Source: Akkermansia muciniphila (GTDB lineage Bacteria; Verrucomicrobiota; Verrucomicrobiia; Verrucomicrobiales; Akkermansiaceae). Taken from it: a stretch of 64,000 bases of DNA. A program made the position numbers and the translations under genes. The stretch is taken from the NCBI GenBank assembly GCA_004557455.1, contig SFDX01000002.1, positions 1 through 64,000 on the forward strand. Direction: 5' to 3'. The notes beneath the pieces are model-generated. The model had not been told where the DNA came from. It saw only the letters and a program-made list of their open reading frames with translations, and did not search any database. Shown one piece after another: positions 8,086-16,207 of this stretch; the first letter of the stretch is position 1, and every line of letters starts with the position of its first letter.

Positions 8086-9276
8086 GTGGCACGCTTCATT
8101 ATCTCCCTCGCTGCCCTGGAGCGCAACGCCCGCATCCTGCACGGGGTGGCGGAGCGCACCGGGGCGCGCATACTGCTGGCGCTCAAGGCCTTCAGCACCA
8201 CCTCCTGCCTGCCCGTGCTGCGCCCCTACGCTGCGGGTTGCTGCGCCTCCGGGCTGTATGAGGCCCGCCTGGGGCACCGCTTCTTGGGGGGGCACGTGGC
8301 GGTCTTCTCGCCGGCGTATCGGCCGGAGGAGCTGGCGGAGTTACTGGATTTTGCGCACCACATCGACTTCAACAGCCTGCCGCAGTGGATGCGCTGCCGC
8401 GAGCAGTGCCTGGCGCACCCTCGGGCGCGCAGCGGCGAGCTTCGTTTCGGGCTGCGGGTCAACCCCTGTTTCTCCACGGGCCACACACCCATGTATGACC
8501 CCTGTGTCCCGGGGTCGCGCCTCGGCATCCCGCCGGAGCAGTTGCAGGGGGCGGACCTGCGAGGTATCTCCGGGCTGCATTTTCACACGCTCTGTGAGCA
8601 GGGAGCGCAGGACCTTATCGATACCTTCCGTGCCTTCGAGCAGCATTTCGGCGCGCTCGCGGCTTCGCCCGACATCACTTACCTGAACCTGGGCGGCGGC
8701 CACTGGATCACCAAGCCGGACTACGACCGGGAGGCACTCGTCGGTCTGCTGTGCGAGATCCGGCAGCGCTACGGAACGGAGGTGTTTTTGGAGCCGGGGG
8801 AGGCTTGGGCCATTCACACGGGGGTGCTGCGAGCGAAGGTGTTAGATGTTTTCGAGTCCCTGGGCTACCGGCACGCGATTCTCGATGTGAGCGCCGCCGC
8901 CCACATGCCGGATGTGTTGGAGATGCCCTATCGCCCGGATGTCTTTCTGCCCACGCCGGACGGCACGGACACGCCCGCTCTCTCCCTGCCGGGGGAGCAC
9001 TACACACGGGCCGAGGAACCGGGGGTGCTGCCGTATACCTACCGCCTCGGCGGGCCCACTTGCCTGGCGGGGGATGTCATCGGGGATTATTCTTTCCCGA
9101 GGCCGCTCGAGCCGGGGGATGAAGTGATTCTGGATGACATGGCGCACTACACCATCGTCAAGACGACGTTTTTCAACGGTGTGCCGCATCCGGACATCGC
9201 GCTGCTGCATGCCGACGGGCGGGAGGAGACGGTCTGCCGACAGGGGTACGAGGATTTTCTGAGCCGTCTCGGATAG
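8086..9276 (+). CDS. nspC: Carboxynorspermidine decarboxylase
   Basis: A 396-residue PLP enzyme of the alanine racemase-like (fold-type III) decarboxylase family. It decarboxylates carboxynorspermidine or carboxyspermidine in the alternative polyamine pathway. The PLP lysine is Lys34 in LLALKAFS. Other family features are the HFHTLCEQ segment, NLGGGHWI, and the C-terminal GPTCLAGDVIGDY, which carries the second-subunit active-site cysteine. The start is GTG at 8086, three bases after the upstream stop. The usual partner, carboxynorspermidine dehydrogenase, is not in this window. A secreted-protein gene follows 12 bases later. Confidence 0.9.
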   Translation: MARFIISLAALERNARILHGVAERTGARILLALKAFSTTSCLPVLRPYAAGCCASGLYEARLGHRFLGGHVAVFSPAYRPEELAELLDFAHHIDFNSLPQWMRCREQCLAHPRARSGELRFGLRVNPCFSTGHTPMYDPCVPGSRLGIPPEQLQGADLRGISGLHFHTLCEQGAQDLIDTFRAFEQHFGALAASPDITYLNLGGGHWITKPDYDREALVGLLCEIRQRYGTEVFLEPGEAWAIHTGVLRAKVLDVFESLGYRHAILDVSAAAHMPDVLEMPYRPDVFLPTPDGTDTPALSLPGEHYTRAEEPGVLPYTYRLGGPTCLAGDVIGDYSFPRPLEPGDEVILDDMAHYTIVKTTFFNGVPHPDIALLHADGREETVCRQGYEDFLSRLG

Positions 9277-9288
9277 CGAATACTGACC

Positions 9289-10176
9289 ATGCGCACCGCC
9301 CTATTCCTAGCTGCCGTACTGCTCGCGTCTCCCGGCCCCGCTGCGGAGGAAGGGGCCGGTGCGGGGGCACGCACGCCGGTGCTCAAGACACGGCACAGCG
9401 GGCGAGGGCCGCGCGTGGCAGCCGGGCAGCAGGCTGCGCGCCGGGCGGCGGTCTCCTTCGGTGCTTATGTGCTGCGCGCCGTGGCAGCCATGCCGCGCGG
9501 GGGCGGTTATTCAACGGATGATGACGCCATGGAGGCACTGTCCTGCAAGGCCCTGGTGTGGGATGCCGAGGCACAGGTGCTGCGCATCGACCCGCAGCAG
9601 GCGAAGCCCACGTTCTGCTCCGCCGCCTGTTATGTGGTGCTGCTGCACGCGCTGAAACAATGGTCGGTCGCGAATAAGAGGCCCCTGTCTCCGCAGGTTT
9701 GGCAGCTCATGGCACCCGCGCTGCGCCAGCCGGACGGACTCGGCGTGTGGGGCCGCGCCAACGCCAACGGGCCCGGTTTCGCCAAGCTGGCGGCGGATAC
9801 CGCCACGGGGGTCAACTTTACCTCCCCGGCCCTCGCCCGCCCGGGGGATTTTCTCAAGTTCTTCTGGTCGGATGACATCGGCGTCGCTGAGCGCGGGCAC
9901 ATGGTCGTCTATCTCGGTGCGGAGAAGGTTAAGGATAAGGTCTGCATCCGATACTGGTCCGCTAACAAACCGGATGGCTGCGGCATCCGCTCCGTGCCGC
10001 TGGAGAGCATGCACCACCTCATCTTCACCCGCATTACCCACCCCGAGGCATTCTCTAACATCCCACACCTGCCACCCTCCGATTCCCTGTTAGAACAAAT
10101 GCAGCAGCGCGCCTTCACTTGGCAAGAAGTCGTCTCCGCCTGCCGCATCATCCTCCCCAAAACCCGCCGCCCCTGA
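9289..10176 (+). CDS. Secreted protein, possible NlpC/P60- or CHAP-like cysteine peptidase
   Basis: A 295-residue protein with a signal peptide (residues 1 to about 18, ending GPAAEE). A Cys in PTFCSAACYVVLLHAL at about residues 105-120 starts a helix, as the nucleophile does in papain-like amidases. About 85 residues later comes ERGHMVVYLGAE, where the His would fit the NlpC/P60 pattern. This suggests a cell-wall or peptide amidase acting outside the membrane, but the match is by pattern only. It sits at the end of the lipoprotein-nspC run. A weak AT-rich hairpin (10177-10200) immediately follows the stop. Confidence 0.6.
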   Translation: MRTALFLAAVLLASPGPAAEEGAGAGARTPVLKTRHSGRGPRVAAGQQAARRAAVSFGAYVLRAVAAMPRGGGYSTDDDAMEALSCKALVWDAEAQVLRIDPQQAKPTFCSAACYVVLLHALKQWSVANKRPLSPQVWQLMAPALRQPDGLGVWGRANANGPGFAKLAADTATGVNFTSPALARPGDFLKFFWSDDIGVAERGHMVVYLGAEKVKDKVCIRYWSANKPDGCGIRSVPLESMHHLIFTRITHPEAFSNIPHLPPSDSLLEQMQQRAFTWQEVVSACRIILPKTRRP

Positions 10177-10302
10177 TTTTTTTGCCTCTCCGCAAAAAAA
10201 CTTTGAACAAACTCCCCTCTCCCGGTGTCTCTCCTTTAAGTGAACCGCTTGAGAGTTTTCAAGGAAGTTCTTTTTCATGTGATTTCAGAGTTGATTGGGG
10301 GA

Positions 10303-10338
10303 GCACGGGACGTTGTGAAACGCCCCGTGTTCCTTTTT
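10303..10338 (+). terminator. Terminator-like hairpin in the gene-free stretch
   Basis: ACGGGACGTT (10305-10314) pairs with AACGCCCCGT (10319-10328) with one mismatch and a GTGA loop. The stem extends by C-G and G-T pairs and is followed by TTCCTTTTT. It lies 130 bases after the last plus-strand stop codon. Confidence 0.5.
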
Positions 10339-10835
10339 GCGCCGGTATGGACTTCATGCCGCCGAGGTAGTAGAGAGCGACAGAGAATAATGACGGGAGC
10401 GTCTTGTTGTCGAGTTGTTGAGCGTTCGGGATTTTCCGTCAAAGGCGGTATTTCGGGAGTTGGGATTTTCAAATGCTCATTGGTGGGAGCATCCGCTTTG
10501 GATGTAGCGGAAGATAGCACACATCTACCCCTTTTCCTCTTTTTCTGTCAGGCTATACGCTGACTCGCAGTCAATGTGCTGAAGGAGAAAAGGTCCTTGG
10601 ATTAGCAGCAAACGTGTGGCTCCAATTGCCACAAGCAGGCTTAGTTTCCAAGGAGCGTGAGGGCGGTGTACAAGAAAACGGTGAAGAAGTCAATACCGAA
10701 AACAGAGAAAATACATCTTTTCTGATTACCCGGAGAGAGGACGAGCGCGGATTCGGGAGTGCTGTTTTCGGAATGTACACCCCGACTATACCACCGTACG
10801 CAGTACCTCGCAAGTCAAATCCCTTGAAAACAAAG

Positions 10836-10861
10836 GCCCCACGGGGTTTAATCCGTGGGGC
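10836..10861 (-). terminator. Terminator of tmRNA
   Basis: A perfect nine-base stem, GCCCCACGG with CCGTGGGGC, and an eight-base loop. On the minus strand it lies about 20 bases beyond the tmRNA 3' end and is followed by CTTTGTTTTC. The T-run on the plus-strand side may make it bidirectional. Confidence 0.75.
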
Positions 10862-10879
10862 GCATATGTTTTTTTTCGA

Positions 10880-11237
10880 TGGAGGCGAGGGGAGTCGAAC
10901 CCCTGTCCTGAACACCGTTGACGCGGGCGTCTCCATGTTCAGACGCAGATGAAGGGAGTCACCGACGGTCAGCTCTGCGTCAGCCTTCCGAGGGTCAGGG
11001 ACCTGTTATAAGACATCTGCGCCGCGGTACCCCCGGTGGCAGAGCTGCCTACTAAGCTGTAGACGTCATCCCCAGTAGGCGTCGGGAATCAGTCTCGGTT
11101 GCGGTTGATTACGCAGCCATGGCGTATTCGTTCTTGGAATAGGCACTTAATGTTTGAGCGGCTTTTAGGGAGGCCAGCCGATCAACCTCCACATGCAGCC
11201 GGCGTCTCAGGAATCCAGTCGAAACCGGGACGCCCCC
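10880..11237 (-). ncRNA. ssrA: Transfer-messenger RNA (tmRNA)
   Basis: The 5' end at 11237 begins GGGGGCG, followed by the conserved TCCCGGTTTCGACTGG segment. The 3' end contains GGGGTTCGACTCCCC, a T-arm, and then CGCCTCC. GGGGGCG pairs with CGCCTCC over seven bases (one G-U) to form the tRNA-like acceptor. CCA is not fully encoded. The tag frame ends AYSKNEYAMAA followed by TAA (stop at 11109-11111), so the degradation tag ends AMAA, close to the usual ALAA. tmRNA rescues stalled ribosomes with SmpB. It lies 84 bases downstream of a tRNA gene and appears to share its promoter. Confidence 0.95.
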
Positions 11238-11321
11238 ATGATGTACCACATCGAGCGGGGCGGCGACCAAAAAACCGATCTCACGAGACCGGCTTGATGC
11301 ACCATCGGGCAGGATGGGGAG

Positions 11322-11395
11322 TACGCCCATGGGGATTCGAACCTCAAACCTTCTGATCCGTAGTCAGATGCTCTATCCAGTTGAGCTATGGGCGC
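11322..11395 (-). tRNA. tRNA-Arg (anticodon ACG)
   Basis: A 74-base cloverleaf read on the minus strand. The acceptor is GCGCCCA with TGGGCGT, the D-arm contains AGCTCAACTGGATAGAGC, the anticodon stem TCTGA/TCAGA encloses CTACGGA (anticodon ACG), and the T-arm contains GGTTCGAATCC. CCA is not encoded. The A at position 34 would be converted to inosine by TadA to read CGN codons. Confidence 0.95.
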
Positions 11396-11434
11396 ATTTG
11401 CAGCTTTCGGTGTTTCCACCCTTGCGGCGGGGAC

Positions 11435-11463
11435 ATTATAACGTTTTCCTCCGCGAAAGTCAA
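11435..11463 (-). promoter_or_regulatory. Strong promoter of tRNA-Arg/tmRNA
   Basis: On the minus strand, TTGACT (11458-11463), 17-base spacer and consensus TATAAT (11435-11440), about 40 bases before the tRNA 5' end. Confidence 0.75.
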
Positions 11464-11557
11464 GGAATAATTTGATTTTTCTTGCAAAAAGCACGAAAAA
11501 AAGGGCGAAAACGGGGAAAAAGCCCCCGAATTCGCCCGAAAGAGGGGCAAAACCGGT

Positions 11558-13414
11558 CTAAAACGGAGCGAGGGAAGGGATAATGCGCTCCATTTCCCTC
11601 CAAAGCCGGTGCAGCTCATCGATACGCGGGCTGGCACTGACGGGGCAGTTCCCGAAAGTGTGGTCCGGGGTAAAGTGGCGGAGGAGGTCGGTTTGCTGCT
11701 CGTGGATGAACTTAGCGTGAGTACGGCCCTGAAGGGTCCAGACCATACGCGTCGTGTGGCCGGAGAACGCGCAGGTATCGAGGTAGTACTTCGAGATCAC
11801 CTCCTGCAGAAGGCCGGCCTTACCGAAGCCGGCGTATTTGCCGGAGATGGTGAACGAATACTTGGCATCGAAGATCGCGTAATCCACTGCGCCGCGGCGT
11901 TCCACCTTGATGACGAAATCCGGCTCCCAGAAACTCTGGCGCGCCCCGCCCGAGTTGCAGCGGAAGAGCGTGAGCCCGTTGGGAAGCGTCTGCTCCGCCC
12001 GGTCCGTGGGCAGGAACCCGTAGATCACCGGCTCATAGTAGAGCGTAAGCCGCGTATCCCGGCGGATGAAGCGGTAGGTATTGGCCACGGCCTCCTCCCG
12101 CACATAGCTGCTGTTCGGGGAGGGGTAGGCGTATGAATAGACACCGTTCTCCGTGAGGGTGAAGCCCTTCTTGAGGAAGAGCTGCAGCAAGCGTTGCAGG
12201 CAATAGTACTCAAACAGCTTCGGTAGGTCCCGCACATCATGAGTCAGCTCCATACCCGAGAGCCGAAGCTCCCCGCGCTCGAACCAAGTGAGCATGAGCG
12301 CATAGAACTCCCGGTAGACCGGGCCGGACATCATCACATGCGAAGGCGCCGGCGCGGCACGCAGGGGCAGGGGAATGCAATGCAGCGTTTCCCGGTAGCG
12401 ACGCAGAATCGCCTCCAGGTCATGAATAATGTCCCCGAGGCGGTTGAGGTCGGCACTGTGGCGCTCGATAGCCGTACTCCGGATGGTGATGATGGGCATA
12501 TGCAGCTGATGCGCGCGCGGCGGCAACGTCTGCAGGAAATCCCGAGAAGCCTGCACCTTAAGCAACCCTGCGCTCAGGATTGAACGTGCGGCAGAGATGA
12601 TACTGACCAAGAAGCCCAAGATGAGGCGGTCCTCATGCAGAGAATCCTGCCGCACGGCCCGCGGTGGCAGAGCCGTAGGCACGAGGCAGAGCCCCCCGAA
12701 GCGCAAGCCCTGCCCGTCCGGTGCGGGAGAGAAAGCCTCCGGGTGCGTAGCCAACCAGCGCACATCCTCCGCCGACAGCGCGCGGGAGAAGCCCCCCGGC
12801 CCCTGCGCCGCCGACGGTGCAGAAGCAGCTCTGCGGCGGAAGAACGTCTCATGCCGCAGGAAGGTGGCCCGCAAATCCGAGAAAAGCCGGATGTACTCCC
12901 CCAGCGGTTTGAACGAGCAGACCCCGGAGTGGCCGGTGTAACGGCGATTGAGCAGCCCGCACAGGTCGGCATCATCCTCAAAGCTGAGCAGCGACTCCAC
13001 GATGGCGAGCACGTTGTACTCCTCCGACTCATTCGCGAAGACGCAGAAGATATCCGGCGCATAGTAAACCACGCTGCTGCCGTCATCCAGCTTGAGCAAC
13101 AGCGTCAGTTTGATAACATCGATATGCCCGACGAAGAGATAATCCGCAGAGATCTGGCGCAGCCGATCCTCCGGGTCGTACATCGGCCCGTTGCGGTAGG
13201 CATTCGCCAAGCAGGTCCCCTCCTCCGGCGTACCGAGATAGAGAGAAGCCTGCTTAAAGGAGATGCCCCGCAGGTTCAGCTCCAGGCGAAACCTGGCGCT
13301 CTCCTCCACACACAGCGGCGCATCCGGCCGCTGCGGCGGGGCAGAGGGAGCCAAGGGGATAGAGAGGCGGCGTTCTCTGCTGCTGCCGGGGTTTTCCGTA
13401 GCAAGGAGAAACAT
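11558..13414 (-). CDS. DUF2357/McrC-like protein with PD-(D/E)XK nuclease domain
   Basis: A 618-residue protein that pairs with the McrB-like NTPase directly upstream. The N-terminal two thirds resemble DUF2357, including the helix YREFYALMLTWFERG and the conserved VRDLPKLFEYYCLQRLLQLF. Near residues 490-525 is a PD-(D/E)XK nuclease core: EPDFVIKVE then DYAIFDAKYSF, giving the Asp and the D-x-K pair. A downstream helix with QEVISKYYLDT is also typical. By family knowledge this is the nuclease subunit of a McrBC-type DNA-cleaving complex. The ATG at 13414, ten bases after the McrB stop, was chosen; an in-frame TTG at 13435 overlaps that stop. Last gene of the cluster. Confidence 0.82.
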   Translation of the reverse strand: MFLLATENPGSSRERRLSIPLAPSAPPQRPDAPLCVEESARFRLELNLRGISFKQASLYLGTPEEGTCLANAYRNGPMYDPEDRLRQISADYLFVGHIDVIKLTLLLKLDDGSSVVYYAPDIFCVFANESEEYNVLAIVESLLSFEDDADLCGLLNRRYTGHSGVCSFKPLGEYIRLFSDLRATFLRHETFFRRRAASAPSAAQGPGGFSRALSAEDVRWLATHPEAFSPAPDGQGLRFGGLCLVPTALPPRAVRQDSLHEDRLILGFLVSIISAARSILSAGLLKVQASRDFLQTLPPRAHQLHMPIITIRSTAIERHSADLNRLGDIIHDLEAILRRYRETLHCIPLPLRAAPAPSHVMMSGPVYREFYALMLTWFERGELRLSGMELTHDVRDLPKLFEYYCLQRLLQLFLKKGFTLTENGVYSYAYPSPNSSYVREEAVANTYRFIRRDTRLTLYYEPVIYGFLPTDRAEQTLPNGLTLFRCNSGGARQSFWEPDFVIKVERRGAVDYAIFDAKYSFTISGKYAGFGKAGLLQEVISKYYLDTCAFSGHTTRMVWTLQGRTHAKFIHEQQTDLLRHFTPDHTFGNCPVSASPRIDELHRLWREMERIIPSLAPF

Positions 13415-13424
13415 GGCAGGGGGA

Positions 13425-16082
13425 TCAGCGGGCAAAGAATTGGTAGGTACCCATGTTCCGGTCGCCGTCGGAGATGACAGAGCTCAGCAGGCTGTAGCAG
13501 ATGGGCAGAGACCCCTCACACTCCCGGCGCAGCTCCTCCAGCATGCTGCGGAAGGTCGCACCGCTGCCGGCCAAGCAGGGCAGTACCTTCTGCGCCACGG
13601 CACAATCCAGCGGGCGGTAGACATCCTCCATGTAAAGGGAAGCCACCTTCGTGTAATCCGTCACCATCTTGCAGCATCGCGGCATGATCGCGTTGCGGTG
13701 GCGGCGGCAGATGTCGCGGATCTTGTCCCACTTATCCACCGCCTCCGGGGAAGGCGCATCGAGCGCATCGACTGCGAAGGCCTGCTGCAACGCCGGGAAC
13801 GGCACGGCCGGCTTGACGGGCGGCGCGGGGCAATCCCCCGGCAAGGCATCGTCATCCGCCGGCTCACGGAGCACGATGACCCACGCCCGATCCAGGAAAC
13901 GCGGAGAGAGCTCCTCCGTCGTGTGGTCTTGGTTGATCGTGGCCAAGAAGCGCAGGTGCGGGCGGATAGTCCAGACCGAATCCCCGCCCAGCGAGAAGGT
14001 GCGCGGCGCGCTCGATGCGGGGTCGGCATGCTTCAGGAAGGGCGCCCAGTAATGCTCCAAGGGGCTGAGGTTGGCCTCATCCAGCAGCACCACCATCGGC
14101 GCCGTCGCCTCGCAATCCTCGGACTGGGACAGCTCCAACGCATCGTAAACGGCGGGCTCACTCTTCACCATGGAGCGCGTGAACGGGTTGTAGTACCCGA
14201 TAAAATCCTTGGCCGACGACCAGCCGCGGCTCACGGGCACATCCACAAAATGCGTCCCCGGCGCATCCGTTGCCAAGCCCAGCGCGCGGCCCAGCAGAGT
14301 GCAGAGAGACGTCTTACCGCAACCCGGGTTGCCCGTAAAGGCCGTGATGAAGCCCTGCGTGAGGCAGATGAGATAATTCGCCGCATCATCCGCCGACACC
14401 TCGCGCCCGGCCTCCCGAAGGTAATCCACCACGCGCCGAATGATCTCCATCCCGAGGTCCCGGCGAGAGCAATCCGCCGGCATCTCCGCCAGGGGCAGAG
14501 CCGGGGGCGGTACGGGCGCGGGAGCCTCCGCAGCCTCGGCGGGCGCGGGCAACGGCGCCTGTGCCGGCAGGGGTGTGTAGGCAGCCACCGCCGGCAGCTC
14601 CCCGAGCACGCCCTGCACATAGGACTGCAGGCGGTTCTCGAACTCCGCCGCGAAACCGTCATAAATGTTGCGGTACTCCTCCGCCTTCTCCCCCAGGGTC
14701 TTGATGTGATCGCGGATGTGCTCGATGAGGCGATTACCGGCAGCCTCATCGCGGGCATGCAGCTCCTCCCGACTCATGGCCAACTGCTTCTGCAGGGCCT
14801 CCAACTGCGCACGCTGCTCCGCCTCGGCTGCGGCCATGGCCTCGCACTCCTCCTGCAGGCATTGCTTGCGGGCCGAGAGACTGCGCACATTCTCGCACTC
14901 CCCCAAGGCCTCTTCGTAATTTCGCTGCAGCAGACTCTGCTTCTCTAGGGTGCTGCGCAGCTCCGCCTGCACGGCCGCCAGCTTCTCCTTGGTCTCCGGG
15001 TCGGCTGCGGGCTTGTTCTTGGCCTTGCGCAGCTTCGCATTTTCCTTCTCCAGCTCCGCCACCGTATTGCGCAGGGCCTTGATCTTCTCATCCGAGCCCA
15101 GCACCTGGGCCTGCAGCTCCGGGTTCTCCTCCATCACGCGCTTGAGCAACTCCGGCCGCGCGGTAATCAGATCGCGGGCAAAGACCTCACGCTTGCTGAT
15201 GTAGTCCCGCACGGCGGCCAGCAGTCCGTCGTATTGGTCGAAGCGGGTGAGTAATTGGGTGAACAGCTTGATGCGATCCGGCTTCACCTTCACCATGCGG
15301 CTCTCCCCGATCACCTCACCCAGGGCATCCTTCAGCCCGCGGATGCTCGTCACCGTCTCCGGTGTAAAGACCTTGAGGCAGCTGATGAGCGTGTCCCTGA
15401 GCGTGTCATCGCTGATGCAATCGATGCGCTTGATGGGCGTGGCGCGCTGCAGCTCGGACTCCGTGATGAGGTTGATGACCTGCACGCCGTCCTTGTCCAC
15501 CGTTACCCCGGGGATGGCGTCGGACTTGTAGACGTCCACCTCGTAGTCCTTGGCCTGCATGCCGGAGAGGATGACCGTGTCCCCCTCCATGCGGTAAGCA
15601 AAGGGCCCGAGCAACTTATTCTCCAGGCAGCGCACAAAGAGCCCGGAGTCCGCCACGACCAAGCGGTTGCCGTGGCCGGCGGGGAAGGCGAAGCGCAGGC
15701 TGTTGCAGATGAGCGTGGTATCCGCCTTCAGCGAAACGCAGGGGAAGCACTGGCTGTAGCGGTAGGGATTCACGCGGGTGTTGCGCGTGTAGTAGCCGAT
15801 GTAGTCATCACGGTGGTTGCCGGGGCTGATGTTGGGCTCCAATCCGTTCTTGAGAATGCGCATTTGCAGCACCACCTTGTTATCCGTCCAACGCTGGTGG
15901 GTGGTTTCCGGGAAATAAATAGCACCTTCGGGGGAGAATGCCTCCAAGCGCTCCTCGCGGGTGAGCACGCGCATGCTGCCGTCTTCTTCCTGCACTATCT
16001 CGGGATAGATGCGGGCCTGTCCGCTCGGTAAATAAAAAGCGTAACAGATAAGATCTTTATCGATAAAGTCCTTGTGTGTCAT
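13425..16082 (-). CDS. McrB-like AAA+ NTPase with long coiled coil
   Basis: An 885-residue protein. Residues 1 to about 300 are a module I do not recognise, possibly a target-sensing region. About 305-490 is a long coiled coil rich in Glu, Lys, Ala and Leu. About 495-530 is a Pro/Ala linker. The AAA+ domain follows, with Walker A GNPGCGKTS near residue 580, Walker B VVLLDEANLSP near 667, and a sensor segment ATINQDHTTEELSPRFLDR near 715, which resembles the MNxxDR signature of McrB NTPases. It should power the DUF2357/nuclease protein encoded next. Coiled-coil McrB fusions recall the CoCoNuT group of McrBC systems. It has its own promoter 125 bases downstream of the zinc-ribbon gene. Confidence 0.85.
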   Translation of the reverse strand: MTHKDFIDKDLICYAFYLPSGQARIYPEIVQEEDGSMRVLTREERLEAFSPEGAIYFPETTHQRWTDNKVVLQMRILKNGLEPNISPGNHRDDYIGYYTRNTRVNPYRYSQCFPCVSLKADTTLICNSLRFAFPAGHGNRLVVADSGLFVRCLENKLLGPFAYRMEGDTVILSGMQAKDYEVDVYKSDAIPGVTVDKDGVQVINLITESELQRATPIKRIDCISDDTLRDTLISCLKVFTPETVTSIRGLKDALGEVIGESRMVKVKPDRIKLFTQLLTRFDQYDGLLAAVRDYISKREVFARDLITARPELLKRVMEENPELQAQVLGSDEKIKALRNTVAELEKENAKLRKAKNKPAADPETKEKLAAVQAELRSTLEKQSLLQRNYEEALGECENVRSLSARKQCLQEECEAMAAAEAEQRAQLEALQKQLAMSREELHARDEAAGNRLIEHIRDHIKTLGEKAEEYRNIYDGFAAEFENRLQSYVQGVLGELPAVAAYTPLPAQAPLPAPAEAAEAPAPVPPPALPLAEMPADCSRRDLGMEIIRRVVDYLREAGREVSADDAANYLICLTQGFITAFTGNPGCGKTSLCTLLGRALGLATDAPGTHFVDVPVSRGWSSAKDFIGYYNPFTRSMVKSEPAVYDALELSQSEDCEATAPMVVLLDEANLSPLEHYWAPFLKHADPASSAPRTFSLGGDSVWTIRPHLRFLATINQDHTTEELSPRFLDRAWVIVLREPADDDALPGDCPAPPVKPAVPFPALQQAFAVDALDAPSPEAVDKWDKIRDICRRHRNAIMPRCCKMVTDYTKVASLYMEDVYRPLDCAVAQKVLPCLAGSGATFRSMLEELRRECEGSLPICYSLLSSVISDGDRNMGTYQFFAR

Positions 16083-16135
16083 TGTTGTATGAATTGATAT
16101 TAGTTGAATCGGGCCGATGGATGACCCGGGAGCTC

Positions 16136-16164
16136 ATTATAGCAAAAAATGGGCCGCCTGCCAA
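16136..16164 (-). promoter_or_regulatory. Promoter of McrB-McrC-like unit
   Basis: On the minus strand, TTGGCA (16159-16164), 17-base spacer and consensus TATAAT (16136-16141), followed by a leader of about 47 bases. It allows the restriction module to be expressed separately from the kinase-phosphatase genes upstream. Confidence 0.65.
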
Positions 16165-16207
16165 GTCTGCATTGCGGCAACGGGGCGATTTTTTTACGCG
16201 ACCCGGC

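Larger units (their letters stand above)
10177..10879. other. Long gene-free stretch before tmRNA
   Basis: About 700 bases with no credible coding frame. It holds an AT hairpin directly after the preceding stop (10177-10200), a terminator-like hairpin (10303-10338), a CTTCATGCCGCCGAGGTAG motif at 10352-10370 that matches the dispersed repeat family, a small stem of ATGCTC/GAGCAT near 10473, and the tmRNA terminator at its right end. Composition is lower in GC than the flanking genes. Confidence 0.6.

Noticed and set aside
10240..10563. Open frame of 107 codons on the plus strand in the gene-free stretch
   Set aside because: It contains a terminator-like hairpin and a repeat-family motif, and its sequence shows no domain or start signal.
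10571..10936. Open frame of 121 codons next to tmRNA
   Set aside because: It runs through the 3' end of tmRNA and its terminator; no protein-like pattern.
13263..14948. Open frame of 561 codons on the plus strand
   Set aside because: Antisense to the McrB-like and nuclease genes; Arg/His/Gln-rich, no recognisable domain.
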